64,000 nt of DNA from Tenacibaculum sp. (GTDB taxonomy: Bacteria > Bacteroidota > Bacteroidia > Flavobacteriales > Flavobacteriaceae). The notes beneath the pieces were generated by a model. It saw only the letters and a program-made list of their open reading frames with translations, was not told the DNA's origin and made no database searches. Location of the stretch: assembly GCA_022448525.1 (NCBI GenBank), contig JAKVCX010000007.1, forward strand, positions 199,035 through 263,034, written 5' to 3'. Made by a program: the position numbers and the translations under genes. This document shows positions 41,924-49,807 of this stretch, in pieces (position 1 is the first letter of the stretch; every line of letters begins with the position of its first letter).

Positions 41924-42069
41924 AACGGCATATTGAATACATCAATCCAATAATAATGTTTTCTACAGTCGAGGCAATTGTAAAACTTAATAAAATTTAG
42001 AAATTTTACAAAGCCCTTTCTTTTTCTACGAACTCTATGCGAAGAGCCGCAGTGTGGACAAACTTTCAT
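41902..42069 (-). CDS. Small zinc-ribbon protein (55 aa)
   Basis: ATG to TAA encodes a 55-aa basic protein opening MKVCPHCGSSHRVRRKRKG, with a second pair CLDC about 28 residues later, i.e. a CPxC...CxxC zinc ribbon. The last eight residues (PLKTRATS) are encoded by one arm of the rseP terminator, and the stop is in the loop. Conserved-looking architecture and Cys pairs argue for a real gene; function unknown, perhaps nucleic-acid binding. Confidence 0.6.
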   Translation of the reverse strand: MKVCPHCGSSHRVRRKRKGFVKFLNFIKFYNCLDCRKHYYWIDVFNMPLKTRATS

Positions 42070-42130
42070 CTTTCTTTTCTTTTTGGTTAGGTAAACTAAA
42101 TTAAAGATTAGAAAGTGGTTTAATGTTAAA

Positions 42131-42158
42131 AAAATAAGGGGAAAAATCCCCTTATTTT
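42131..42158 (-). terminator. Intrinsic terminator after cupin/JmjC gene
   Basis: AAAATAAGGGG (42131-42141) / CCCCTTATTTT (42148-42158), 6-nt loop; 9 bp past the stop codon of the minus-strand gene. Confidence 0.85.
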
Positions 42159-42167
42159 ATCTTATAG

Positions 42168-43037
42168 TTAAGAAATACTGTTTGCTTTGTTTGTTCTTGT
42201 AATGGCTTGCTCGTTTTTCCAATCAATCCATTTTTGACCTTTCATTCTTCGCATTAAGTTGTCGATAGAACGCATTATAAAGACATTATAAATAGCTTTT
42301 CCAAGATTTTTAGGGTTTCTTGCTATAGCACGAAGACTCATCGAAAAACCTGGTGTTATATAGCGCATATAATGCCAATAACCTTCAGGCATGTATAAAA
42401 CGTTTCCATGCTCTAACTCTGCTACATGTCCCTTAGCATTTTTAAGTGCTGGCCATTTTTCAAAATCAGGATCGTTAAAGTCAATATCTTCTCTGGTAAT
42501 TAAAGAATGAGGTATTTTGTATAAGAATTTATTTTGCTTCTGATCAAACAAAATACATTTCTTTTTTCCTTCAAAGTGGAAGTGGAAAATATTGGCTAAA
42601 TCAATATCGTAATGCATAAAAGTATACGAATCTCTTCCTCCAAAAAATAGCATTGGTAATCCTTTCATCAGTCGTAAACCAAAATCAGGGAATTTAAAGT
42701 CCTTTTGAAGGATTGGAACTTCTTTTAAAACATTCCATAGGAAGATTCTAAACTTTGTAGGTTCTCTTTTTAATAAATCAACATACTCACTCATTTTCAT
42801 GGTAGCATGTGGTTCATTAAAACCATCTTTATAATCTACAGGTCTATCATCATAAAGAGGTACAGTTTTATCTCCAGCTACTTCTTTCATGTATTCTAAT
42901 GACCACTTATTATAAGCAGGCCAATCTTCAATAAAACGCTCAATGACCACTGGTTTTTGTGGCTTAAAGTAATTTTTGATAAAGTCTTCTTTGGTAATCG
43001 TTTCAACTCTATCGATTTGTTCCAACTGTAACCCCAT
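42168..43037 (-). CDS. Cupin-like (JmjC-type) Fe(II)/2-oxoglutarate oxygenase family protein
   Basis: A 289-aa protein of the Cupin_8 type. The facial triad is visible: HYD (His142, Asp144) and a distal His222 in EGYWHYM. The N-terminal region KNYFKPQKPVVIERFIEDWPAY is typical of these enzymes. Predicted 2-oxoglutarate-dependent hydroxylase of protein or small molecule; substrate unknown. Monocistronic with its own promoter and terminator. Confidence 0.85.
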   Translation of the reverse strand: MGLQLEQIDRVETITKEDFIKNYFKPQKPVVIERFIEDWPAYNKWSLEYMKEVAGDKTVPLYDDRPVDYKDGFNEPHATMKMSEYVDLLKREPTKFRIFLWNVLKEVPILQKDFKFPDFGLRLMKGLPMLFFGGRDSYTFMHYDIDLANIFHFHFEGKKKCILFDQKQNKFLYKIPHSLITREDIDFNDPDFEKWPALKNAKGHVAELEHGNVLYMPEGYWHYMRYITPGFSMSLRAIARNPKNLGKAIYNVFIMRSIDNLMRRMKGQKWIDWKNEQAITRTNKANSIS

Positions 43038-43057
43038 GAATTAATATTTGATATACG

Positions 43058-43065
43058 CAAAGTTA
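43058..43065 (-). promoter_or_regulatory. -7 promoter element for cupin/JmjC gene
   Basis: TAACTTTG on the minus strand, 20 nt before the ATG at 43037. Confidence 0.55.
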
Positions 43066-43134
43066 AGAAAACGTTACGAAATCTTTTTTAAACGAAATTG
43101 ATAAATTTAATTTATCGATTTAATTAATCTATGC

Positions 43135-44232
43135 TTAAGCCTTAACCTCTTTAGCTTCTTGCTTTTTTTGTTCGTTTCTTTCGATTTTATGACCTGGTCG
43201 TGTCCATTTTGGTTTCTCACCTAAGTCGTTAAACTGAGAGTCTTCCGCTTCTACAGTTTTAGGTTGCATTTTCTTGATAAATGGTTTTTGTGGATTTAAA
43301 CCAAGTAACTCAAATAACTTCATATCCTCATTTACATCAGGATTCGGAGTAGTTAATAACTTATCTCCAGCAAAAATTGAGTTTGCTCCTGCGAAGAAAC
43401 ACATAGTTTGTCCTTCTTGACTCATTTGAGTTCTACCAGCAGATAAACGTACTTGTGTTTCTGGCATAACGATTCTTGTCGTAGCTACCATTCTAACCAT
43501 TTCCCAAATAGAAACTGGTTTTTGATCTTCTAAAGGAGTACCATCAACAGCTACTAAAGCATTAATTGGCACAGATTCTGGTTGTGGATTTAGTGTTGAT
43601 AAAGCAACTAACATTCCAGCTCTATCTTCAATTGCTTCTCCCATACCAATAATTCCACCTGAACAAACAGTTACATTTGTTTTACGAACATTATCAATCG
43701 TTTCTAAACGATCTTCAAATCCTCTTGTTGAAATTACTTCTTTATAATATTCTTCAGAAGAATCTAAATTGTGATTATATGCATATAAACCAGCTTCAGC
43801 CAAACGATGAGCTTGGTTTTCTGTAATCATTCCTAATGTACAACAAACCTCCATATCAAGCTTGTTAATTGTACGCACCATTTCTAAAACTTGATCGAAT
43901 TCTGGTCCATCTTTTACATTTCTCCAAGCTGCACCCATACAAACTCTAGAGCTTCCAGAAGCCTTAGCACGTAATGCTTGTGCTTTAACTTGATTAACAC
44001 TCATTAAATCATTCCCTTCAACATCTGTATGATATCTTGCTGCTTGCGGACAATATCCACAGTCTTCAGGACATCCTCCTGTTTTTATAGATAAAAGCGT
44101 TGATACTTGAACCGTATTTGGATCGTGGTGTTTACGATGAATTGTAGCTGCATCATACAATAGCTCCATCATCGGTTTATTATAAATCTCTAAAATTTCT
44201 TCTTTAGTCCAATTGTGTCTAGTCTCACTCAT
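43135..44232 (-). CDS. bioB: Biotin synthase
   Basis: Radical SAM enzyme that inserts sulfur into dethiobiotin. The cluster motif is GGCPEDCGYCPQA (Cys54, 58, 61); further family motifs are VCMGAAWR, YNHNLDSSEE, GGIIGMGE and SAGRTQMS. At 365 aa it is longer than most BioB because of a Lys/Glu-rich C-terminal tail after about residue 320. It has its own promoter element, 54 bp from the ketoacyl synthase stop. Confidence 0.97.
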   Translation of the reverse strand: MSETRHNWTKEEILEIYNKPMMELLYDAATIHRKHHDPNTVQVSTLLSIKTGGCPEDCGYCPQAARYHTDVEGNDLMSVNQVKAQALRAKASGSSRVCMGAAWRNVKDGPEFDQVLEMVRTINKLDMEVCCTLGMITENQAHRLAEAGLYAYNHNLDSSEEYYKEVISTRGFEDRLETIDNVRKTNVTVCSGGIIGMGEAIEDRAGMLVALSTLNPQPESVPINALVAVDGTPLEDQKPVSIWEMVRMVATTRIVMPETQVRLSAGRTQMSQEGQTMCFFAGANSIFAGDKLLTTPNPDVNEDMKLFELLGLNPQKPFIKKMQPKTVEAEDSQFNDLGEKPKWTRPGHKIERNEQKKQEAKEVKA

Positions 44233-44255
44233 ATAGTCGTCATTGTTTGCATTAC

Positions 44256-44263
44256 CAAAAGTA
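44256..44263 (-). promoter_or_regulatory. -7 promoter element for bioB
   Basis: TACTTTTG on the minus strand, 23 nt before the bioB ATG. Confidence 0.55.
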
Positions 44264-44286
44264 GGAAAAGTAATTGTATTATTATA

Positions 44287-45438
44287 TTATTTTGAAATTA
44301 AAACTGATACAGCGTTACCGCCAAATCCTACGGCATTTACGAGTATTTTATTTAATTGTTTTGGTTGTATTTGTTTTTCTGCAAATGGTACTTCAATAGC
44401 TTTTTGATGTTGTAGCATTAAAAGTCCAAGTTCTAAATTTAGTAATCCTGAAGCCCCAAAAGTATGTCCGATTTTCCACTTATTGGTTGTTAAAAATGGA
44501 CTATGATTTCCAAAAACTTTTTTAATAGCATTAATTTCTGAAGAGTCACCTTTTATAGTCCCAGGAGCGTGCATTACAATGGCATCGATTTCGTTTAAAT
44601 CAATATTCTTACATGCCATTTTCATTGATTTCTGAAAACATTCTGCGTCTGCTGTTACCGATGTGTTGTGTTTTAAAACTTCAGTAGCATATCCAACACC
44701 TTCAATTTTAGCAAGGGTTCTTTCAGTGATTTCATTCTCTAAGCAAACTACAGCAGAACCTTCTCCTAAAATCATGGTGTTTTTAGTTTTATTCAGATCA
44801 AAAGCTTTACATGGATTCCCTTCAGTTTCTTTTGAGTAAACTTTTAAGGCTTTCATTTGAGCAATTGTAAAATCAGTAAGCGGAGCTTCACTTCCTCCTA
44901 CTAAAAATTTATCGCACATTCCAGATTGAATCCAAGCAACTCCGTTTAATAAAGAGTGTAATGCTGTAGAACAAGTTATCGAATGTGAAATTTCTGGACC
45001 AGAGCTTTTCAAATCATGAGCAATCCATGAGGAGATATTCCCTAAAGTTGTTGTTGGTGAGCTTAAAGTAGACGATGTTCCTGTTGCTAAAAATTCTTGA
45101 TGATATTTTTCAAAAAGAGCCGTTGCTCCTCTTGAAGAACCAATGTTAATACCGAAATCATCACCTTCTTTCCAATTTGCGTCTTTCATTGCTATTCTTG
45201 AAGCATAAATTGCGAATAAAACAGTATTATCTAGGTTTTTATATTTATTGTCAGAATTTCTAATTTCATCAATATTCTTCATATCATGATCAGAAATTCT
45301 TGCAATCCACTCAGAGAAATGTTCAAAGTTTTCTTTACTAATTCTATGTTCATTATCTAAATAACTTTCCCAAACTTCATCCATGGTATTACCTAATGGA
45401 GAAATTGAAGCAATAGATGATATTGATATCGGTTTCAA
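44287..45438 (-). CDS. Beta-ketoacyl synthase (FabF-like) in biotin locus
   Basis: A 383-aa KAS of the thiolase fold, somewhat shorter than FabF (about 410). The catalytic Cys156 is in SHSITCSTALHSL, His290 in VMHAPGT, His325 in IGHTFGASG; all three are intact. The start is TTG, supported by a -7 element 16 nt upstream. Its position beside bioB and bioA and the absence of bioC/bioH in the window suggest a role in making the pimeloyl precursor, but a general fatty-acid or polyketide role is possible. Confidence 0.85.
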   Translation of the reverse strand: MKPISISSIASISPLGNTMDEVWESYLDNEHRISKENFEHFSEWIARISDHDMKNIDEIRNSDNKYKNLDNTVLFAIYASRIAMKDANWKEGDDFGINIGSSRGATALFEKYHQEFLATGTSSTLSSPTTTLGNISSWIAHDLKSSGPEISHSITCSTALHSLLNGVAWIQSGMCDKFLVGGSEAPLTDFTIAQMKALKVYSKETEGNPCKAFDLNKTKNTMILGEGSAVVCLENEITERTLAKIEGVGYATEVLKHNTSVTADAECFQKSMKMACKNIDLNEIDAIVMHAPGTIKGDSSEINAIKKVFGNHSPFLTTNKWKIGHTFGASGLLNLELGLLMLQHQKAIEVPFAEKQIQPKQLNKILVNAVGFGGNAVSVLISK

Positions 45439-45454
45439 GTCTAAAAAATTTCAG

Positions 45455-45462
45455 CAAAATTA
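45455..45462 (-). promoter_or_regulatory. -7 promoter element for ketoacyl synthase gene
   Basis: TAATTTTG on the minus strand, 16 nt before the TTG start at 45438. Confidence 0.55.
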
Positions 45463-45571
45463 AGGTTAAATCTTTAAACAGAATCAACATCTAGAAGACA
45501 AAGGGTTATATTTTTTAAGATTCTTGAAACAAGTATTTAGTTCGTGCGTCTTATAAGAGTAAAACATGTAA

Positions 45572-45579
45572 TAGTTTTG
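45572..45579 (+). promoter_or_regulatory. -7 promoter element directly before Coa1-like gene
   Basis: TAGTTTTG ends 5 nt before the ATG at 45585. Transcription would start at or next to the start codon (leaderless). Confidence 0.55.
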
Positions 45580-45584
45580 TTGTT

Positions 45585-46040
45585 ATGGATAATAGATATA
45601 GCGAAAATCAAAAGAGTTGGATCGCAAGAAATTGGCCTTGGGCATTACCAGTTGGTTGTTGTTCAGGTTGTTTGGTTTTAATATTGCTTTTTATATTTGG
45701 TGTTGGAGCGACCATTTTTGGAGTTGTAAACAATTTAGTTGAATTGTCACCTGTTGAAGAAGCGATAGAAAGAGCTGAAGATAATGAAAGAGTAGTCGAA
45801 TTTATTGGTTACGACATTGACACAGATGGTTTTCCAAATGGGAAAATTTCAATTTCTAATGATGATGGCGAAGTTGATTTTAGAGTTCCGATTAAAGGAG
45901 ATAGGGGAGAAGGAACTTTAATCGTAAAAGGAATTCGTAAAGACAAAAAATGGATCTATGAGGATTTATACGTAATAATAAAGGAAACGAATGAACGTAT
46001 TAATTTATTGGACAGTGAAAAAGTCTTAGAGAGTATCTAA
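45585..46040 (+). CDS. Cytochrome c oxidase assembly factor Coa1 family protein
   Basis: A 151-aa protein with one membrane segment (about 18-45, WALPVGCCSGCLVLILLFIF) and a C-terminal Coa1/Tim21-like domain (SPVEEAIERAEDNERVVEFIG, GKISISNDDGEVDFRVPIKGDRG, GIRKDKKWIYEDLYV). The family helps early assembly of cytochrome c oxidase. It lies alone on the plus strand inside the biotin locus; its last 15 bases overlap the 3' end of bioA. Confidence 0.82.
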   Translation: MDNRYSENQKSWIARNWPWALPVGCCSGCLVLILLFIFGVGATIFGVVNNLVELSPVEEAIERAEDNERVVEFIGYDIDTDGFPNGKISISNDDGEVDFRVPIKGDRGEGTLIVKGIRKDKKWIYEDLYVIIKETNERINLLDSEKVLESI

Positions 46041-47291
46041 GACTTTAACGATTGTATTATATATTTTCTCCAATTGTTCATCTGAAATGACGTACGGAGT
46101 TTGAATGTAAATGGTGTTTCCAAGAGGTCTTAAAAAGATACCTTCTTTCATAAAAGACGATAAAAGTAAATCTCTTAAAGTACCATACCTTTCCATATTT
46201 GTATCTAAATCTAAAGCAAAAATTACTCCAATACTTCTAGTAGACTTCACTTTAGGGTGATTAGTTATAGTAGCACCAAAGGCTTTATGTTTCTGAGATA
46301 TTCTTTGAATATTACTATGAATTTCTGGTGAAGTTAACAAGTCAATACTCGCAATAGCGGCCGCACAACCAATTGGGTTTGCAGAATAGGTATGACAGTG
46401 AAAATATCCTTTTGAAATATCGTTACTTAAAAAGGCATCATAAATTTCTTGAGTACAAGACGTAATTGCCATGGGGACTAATCCTCCAGTTAATGCCTTA
46501 CTCAAGCAAATAATATCGGGTTTATTAGTCATGTGTTCAGAAGCAAAATTTTTACCAGTTTTTCCAAAACCAGTCATTACTTCGTCAGCGATCGTAAGAA
46601 CATTTTTCGATTTACAAAATGCGATAATTTCATTTAACCCATCAATATCATGAATTTTCATTCCAGCTGCCCCTTGAACAATAGGTTCGTAAACGAATGC
46701 AGCTACTTTATGACGGCTAGTTATATCGCTTAATTTCTGTAAGATTTCTTTTTGGTTACTTCCATCTGGCACAGGAATGCGGTGAATGTTAATCAAGAAA
46801 TCTTCGAATGGACCGTTGTAAACAGATAATCCTGAAGCAGACATTGCACCAAAGGTATCTCCATGAAATCCATTTTCAAATGCGATAAAAGTGGTGCGTT
46901 GATCTTCTAAATTAAAATAATATTGAAGAGCCATTTTTATAGCAGACTCAACAGCGGTTGAACCATTATCATTGAAAAATATTTTAGCCTGATTTTCAGG
47001 TAAAATTGAGATCAATTTTTCAGATAATTCTACAGCAGCTGGATGCGTAAAATCACTAAACATTATTTGATCTAGCTGTTGCATTTGCTCATAAACTCGA
47101 TTATTTATATAATCATTACAATGACCAAACATGCAAGTATACCAAGACGAAATAGCATCGATATATTCCTTTCCATTTTCATCGGTAAGAATACAACCTT
47201 TCGCTTTAACAATTCCTAAACTATTTGGATGCGTTTGATGTTGTTTTAACGGATGCCAAATGTGTTTCTTATCGCGTTCTTGTAAAGTCAT
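46026..47291 (-). CDS. bioA: Adenosylmethionine--8-amino-7-oxononanoate aminotransferase
   Basis: PLP-dependent transamination of KAPA to DAPA with SAM as amino donor. 421 aa. Motifs: WHPLKQH at the N-terminus, AISSWYTCMFGH, IADEVMTGFGKTG (PLP Asp), CLSKALTGG (Schiff-base Lys), and the BioA-type GVIFALDLD and FLRPLGNTIYIQTPY segments. It begins 2 bp after the bioD stop and is the last gene of the DUF2007-bioD-bioA operon. Convergent overlap of 15 bp with the Coa1-like gene. Confidence 0.95.
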   Translation of the reverse strand: MTLQERDKKHIWHPLKQHQTHPNSLGIVKAKGCILTDENGKEYIDAISSWYTCMFGHCNDYINNRVYEQMQQLDQIMFSDFTHPAAVELSEKLISILPENQAKIFFNDNGSTAVESAIKMALQYYFNLEDQRTTFIAFENGFHGDTFGAMSASGLSVYNGPFEDFLINIHRIPVPDGSNQKEILQKLSDITSRHKVAAFVYEPIVQGAAGMKIHDIDGLNEIIAFCKSKNVLTIADEVMTGFGKTGKNFASEHMTNKPDIICLSKALTGGLVPMAITSCTQEIYDAFLSNDISKGYFHCHTYSANPIGCAAAIASIDLLTSPEIHSNIQRISQKHKAFGATITNHPKVKSTRSIGVIFALDLDTNMERYGTLRDLLLSSFMKEGIFLRPLGNTIYIQTPYVISDEQLEKIYNTIVKVLDTL

Positions 47292-47293
47292 GA

Positions 47294-47902
47294 TTATAAT
47301 TTATCTCTAAATTTTTCAGCATATTCTTTAATAACGTTTTGGTCAAAGTAAGGTTCTTCCTCAATTCTTCCAAGGACGTCTACACCGCTCATTTTCTCAA
47401 TAATTTCTTCTGTAGTTTTGTGTTCATTTCCACTGTAAATCAAAGAAACATCAAAACCTTTCGATTTTAATAAATTTAAAGTGAGTAAGGTATGATTTAT
47501 ACTACCTAAGTAATGCCTAGAAACTACAATAACCTTGTAATCAGGTTTAATTAAATCGAAAATGGTCTGCTCATTATTTAAAGGAACTAATAATCCTCCA
47601 GCCCCTTCGATAACTAAATTATTTTTAGTTGCAGGTTCTGTAATCTTATCGATGTCAATAGTAATTCCATCAATTTCAGCAGATGCATGTGGACTCATAG
47701 GTGTATTTAGAGCATAACTATTTTCATGGAATACCGAAGTATTATTACTAATTAAATTTTTTACTTTATGTGTGTCAGAATATTCTAAATCACCAGATTG
47801 TACTGGCTTCCAGTAATCAGCTTCTAAAGCTTCAGTAATTATAGCTGAAGCTACTGTTTTTCCTACTTCAGTAGAGATTCCAGTTATAAAATATTTTTTC
47901 AT
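47294..47902 (-). CDS. bioD: Dethiobiotin synthase
   Basis: ATP-dependent ring closure of DAPA to dethiobiotin. 202 aa. The Walker-A-like TGISTEVGKTVAS at the N-terminus, WKPVQSGDLE, VIEGAGGLLVPLN (GAGG loop) and VSRHYLGSINHTLLT are in family order. Its start overlaps the DUF2007 stop by 4 bp. Confidence 0.95.
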   Translation of the reverse strand: MKKYFITGISTEVGKTVASAIITEALEADYWKPVQSGDLEYSDTHKVKNLISNNTSVFHENSYALNTPMSPHASAEIDGITIDIDKITEPATKNNLVIEGAGGLLVPLNNEQTIFDLIKPDYKVIVVSRHYLGSINHTLLTLNLLKSKGFDVSLIYSGNEHKTTEEIIEKMSGVDVLGRIEEEPYFDQNVIKEYAEKFRDKL

Positions 47903-48279
47903 TTAAAGATTGTTTGGCAATCGTTACAAATTAATTTTCTTGATTCAAAAAATGGGAAGAGCATATAAAAGAAACTTTTACGTTGAGCCTCTGCTACTAA
48001 AATTCTATGAGAATTACAATTTGGACAATGAATTTCATCGCCGTTTTCATCCTTTTCATAAGTTCTAATATCGGCGTAAATTTTAGAAGCTTTTTCCAAA
48101 TCTTTATTAGCAACTAAAAGTTTTACTCCACCAATGGCTTGACTTAACAAGGGATCAGAGTCAATTGTTTTTTCATCCATTAACATGGTGCTAATTCCTT
48201 CGGAGTCTAATTTAGATTTTATGACTTGAGCTTCCGTAGAATATTCAAATACGGTCAAAATTGTGTAATCTTCCCTCAT
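47899..48279 (-). CDS. DUF2007-like protein with C-terminal zinc ribbon
   Basis: 126 aa. The N-terminal part (ILTVFEYSTEAQVIKSKLDSEGI, GGVKLLVANKDLEKASKIYADI) fits DUF2007 (signal-transduction-like PII-type fold); the C-terminal part is a zinc ribbon (CPNCNSHR and CNDCQ). First gene of the bioD-bioA operon, overlapping bioD by 4 bp. Function unknown. Confidence 0.78.
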   Translation of the reverse strand: MREDYTILTVFEYSTEAQVIKSKLDSEGISTMLMDEKTIDSDPLLSQAIGGVKLLVANKDLEKASKIYADIRTYEKDENGDEIHCPNCNSHRILVAEAQRKSFFYMLFPFFESRKLICNDCQTIFK

Positions 48280-48286
48280 TTTAAAT

Positions 48287-48301
48287 TTTAAACAAAGGTA
48301 G
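48287..48301. repeat. 15-bp direct repeat, left copy, flanking the GIY-YIG unit
   Basis: TTTAAACAAAGGTAG, identical to 48677-48691 where it is the end of bioF. It contains the -7 element of the DUF2007-bioD-bioA operon. Confidence 0.6.
48293..48300 (-). promoter_or_regulatory. -7 promoter element for DUF2007-bioD-bioA
   Basis: TACCTTTG on the minus strand, 13 nt before the ATG at 48279. Confidence 0.55.
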
Positions 48302-48320
48302 TGAGATTTATGGAGAAACT

Positions 48321-48347
48321 GTCATGCTGAACTTGTTTCAGCATCTC
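48321..48347. repeat. Left hairpin repeat of GIY-YIG unit
   Basis: Reads GTC, stem ATGCTGAA (48324-48331), loop, stem TTCAGCAT (48337-48344), CTC. It is inverted relative to the right repeat at 48646-48670. Confidence 0.7.
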
Positions 48348-48355
48348 ATTAAAGA

Positions 48356-48634
48356 CTAGTATTGCAATGTTTTTAATTTAGGATTCATTTTTCTAATTAA
48401 GTTTAATTTCCATTCTTTATGCCAATTTTTTAATTGTTTTTCTCGGGATATAGCTTGATTAATATCTGAGAATTCTTCAAAGTATATCAAATCAGTTACA
48501 ATGTACTTTTTTGTAAAGCTAGAACCTTTTTCTTCTTTATGTTCGACAATTCTTCTTGATAAATTTGAAGTTACACCTATATAGAAAGTAGTTCGATATT
48601 TATTGGTTAATATGTAGACAAAGCTCTTTTTCAT
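48356..48634 (-). CDS. Single-domain GIY-YIG endonuclease
   Basis: A 92-aa protein that is entirely a GIY-YIG domain: VYIL (Tyr7), FYIGVTSNLSRRI (Tyr18, Arg27/28), HKEEKGSSFTKKY, and the C-terminal EEFSDINQAISREKQLKNW with the acidic metal ligand. Proteins of this type are encoded in multiple copies in many Bacteroidota genomes. Here the gene is enclosed by inverted hairpin repeats and an outer 15-bp direct repeat, in the gap between bioF and the DUF2007-bioD-bioA operon. Confidence 0.9.
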   Translation of the reverse strand: MKKSFVYILTNKYRTTFYIGVTSNLSRRIVEHKEEKGSSFTKKYIVTDLIYFEEFSDINQAISREKQLKNWHKEWKLNLIRKMNPKLKTLQY

Positions 48635-48645
48635 TTTTTATATGC

Positions 48646-48670
48646 GACCCTGAAACGAGTTCAGGGTGAC
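48646..48670. repeat. Right hairpin repeat of GIY-YIG unit (inverted)
   Basis: Read on the minus strand: GTC, stem ACCCTGAA, loop, stem TTCAGGGT, then C. Two base pairs differ from the left copy and both differences are compensated in the opposite arm. Confidence 0.7.
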
Positions 48671-48676
48671 CAAGCC

Positions 48677-48691
48677 TTTAAACAAAGGTAG
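48677..48691. repeat. 15-bp direct repeat, right copy (end of bioF)
   Basis: TTTAAACAAAGGTAG, same as 48287-48301. In this copy it overlaps the last codons and stop of bioF. Confidence 0.6.
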
Positions 48692-49805
48692 CAAGAAGCG
48701 ATAAGATTTTAGTAATTTCTTCGTTAGAATTAAAGCTGTGTAAACAGATACGCAATCGCTCTTGACCTTCAGGAACTGTTGGCGAAAGAATAGGTTTTAC
48801 ATTAAATCCTTTATGTTGGAGGTTTTTAGAAATATCTTTTGTTTTTTCAGTACCTGAAATAACACAACAATGTATGGCTGAAGAACTTGAAATGAATTTA
48901 TGTTCTAAATCTAATCGCTTCAATTCTGATTTGAAGTGAGTAATTCTTTCTTTAAGTAAATTTATATTATCAGGACTTAAATGTTCATATGCAACTTTAA
49001 TTGTTGCAACTGAATGAGGAGATAATCCTGTAGTGTAAATAAAACTTCTAGAAAAATTAACTAAAAAGTCATAAAGGTTTTTACTTCCTAAAATGGTAGC
49101 TCCATGACAACCTAAAGCTTTTCCGTAAGTCGTGATTCGGGCAAAAACTTTATCTTCTATTCCTAATTCCTGAACAAGTCCAGCACCATTTTTACCAAAA
49201 ACACCTAATGCATGCGCTTCGTCAACAATTAAAAAGGTGTTTTTCTTACCTGATATTTCAACAAAATCAATCAGATTTGCAGAGTCACCATCCATCGAAA
49301 AAACAGATTCTGTTACAATGTAGGCATTATCATAATCAAATCGATTCAGAAGTTCTTTTAAATGTGAAACATCATTATGCTTGAATTTGTACGCTTTTGC
49401 GTTTGATAGTTGAATTCCGTCTCGAATAGAAGCATGAATTAATTCATCATAAAAAATAACATCTCCTCGTTGAGGAATGGCGGAAAAAAAACCGACGTTG
49501 GCATCATAACCAGAGTTAAATAATAAAGCCTTTTCAGTTTTATGAAACTGAGCAATATGTTCCTCGGTTATTTGATACAAAAAATGATTTCCTGAAATTA
49601 AACGAGAACCAGTTGCTCCGTTTATTTTTATATTTTCTTTGAGAAGTAATTCGTGTGTACATTTGAATATTTCTTCCGATTGGGCAAATCCAAGATAATC
49701 ATTAGAATAAAAATCGATTAAATCCGGAGAGGATTCTAAAGTACGTAATGAATTCGACTCAATTCTTTGATTGAGTTTGTGAAGTAATTTATTCGGGAAT
49801 TTCAT
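48678..49805 (-). CDS. bioF: 8-amino-7-oxononanoate synthase-like PLP enzyme
   Basis: Condenses pimeloyl-CoA/ACP with alanine to KAPA. 375 aa, alpha-oxoamine synthase family: DFYSNDYLGFA, GSRLISGNHFLYQ, LLFNSGYDANVGF, IVDEAHALGVFG (PLP Asp), TYGKALGCHGATILG (Schiff-base Lys) and RSFIYTTGLSPH. Placement in the biotin locus supports BioF over KBL or SPT. It starts 2 bp after the umuD-like gene stop. Confidence 0.92.
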   Translation of the reverse strand: MKFPNKLLHKLNQRIESNSLRTLESSPDLIDFYSNDYLGFAQSEEIFKCTHELLLKENIKINGATGSRLISGNHFLYQITEEHIAQFHKTEKALLFNSGYDANVGFFSAIPQRGDVIFYDELIHASIRDGIQLSNAKAYKFKHNDVSHLKELLNRFDYDNAYIVTESVFSMDGDSANLIDFVEISGKKNTFLIVDEAHALGVFGKNGAGLVQELGIEDKVFARITTYGKALGCHGATILGSKNLYDFLVNFSRSFIYTTGLSPHSVATIKVAYEHLSPDNINLLKERITHFKSELKRLDLEHKFISSSSAIHCCVISGTEKTKDISKNLQHKGFNVKPILSPTVPEGQERLRICLHSFNSNEEITKILSLLATFV

Positions 49806-49807
49806 AA

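Noticed and set aside
48683..48690. TACCTTTG on the minus strand inside the bioF tail as an active promoter
   Set aside because: It is coding sequence of bioF, and the gene next in line (GIY-YIG) starts at 48634 beyond the hairpin; kept only as part of the direct repeat.
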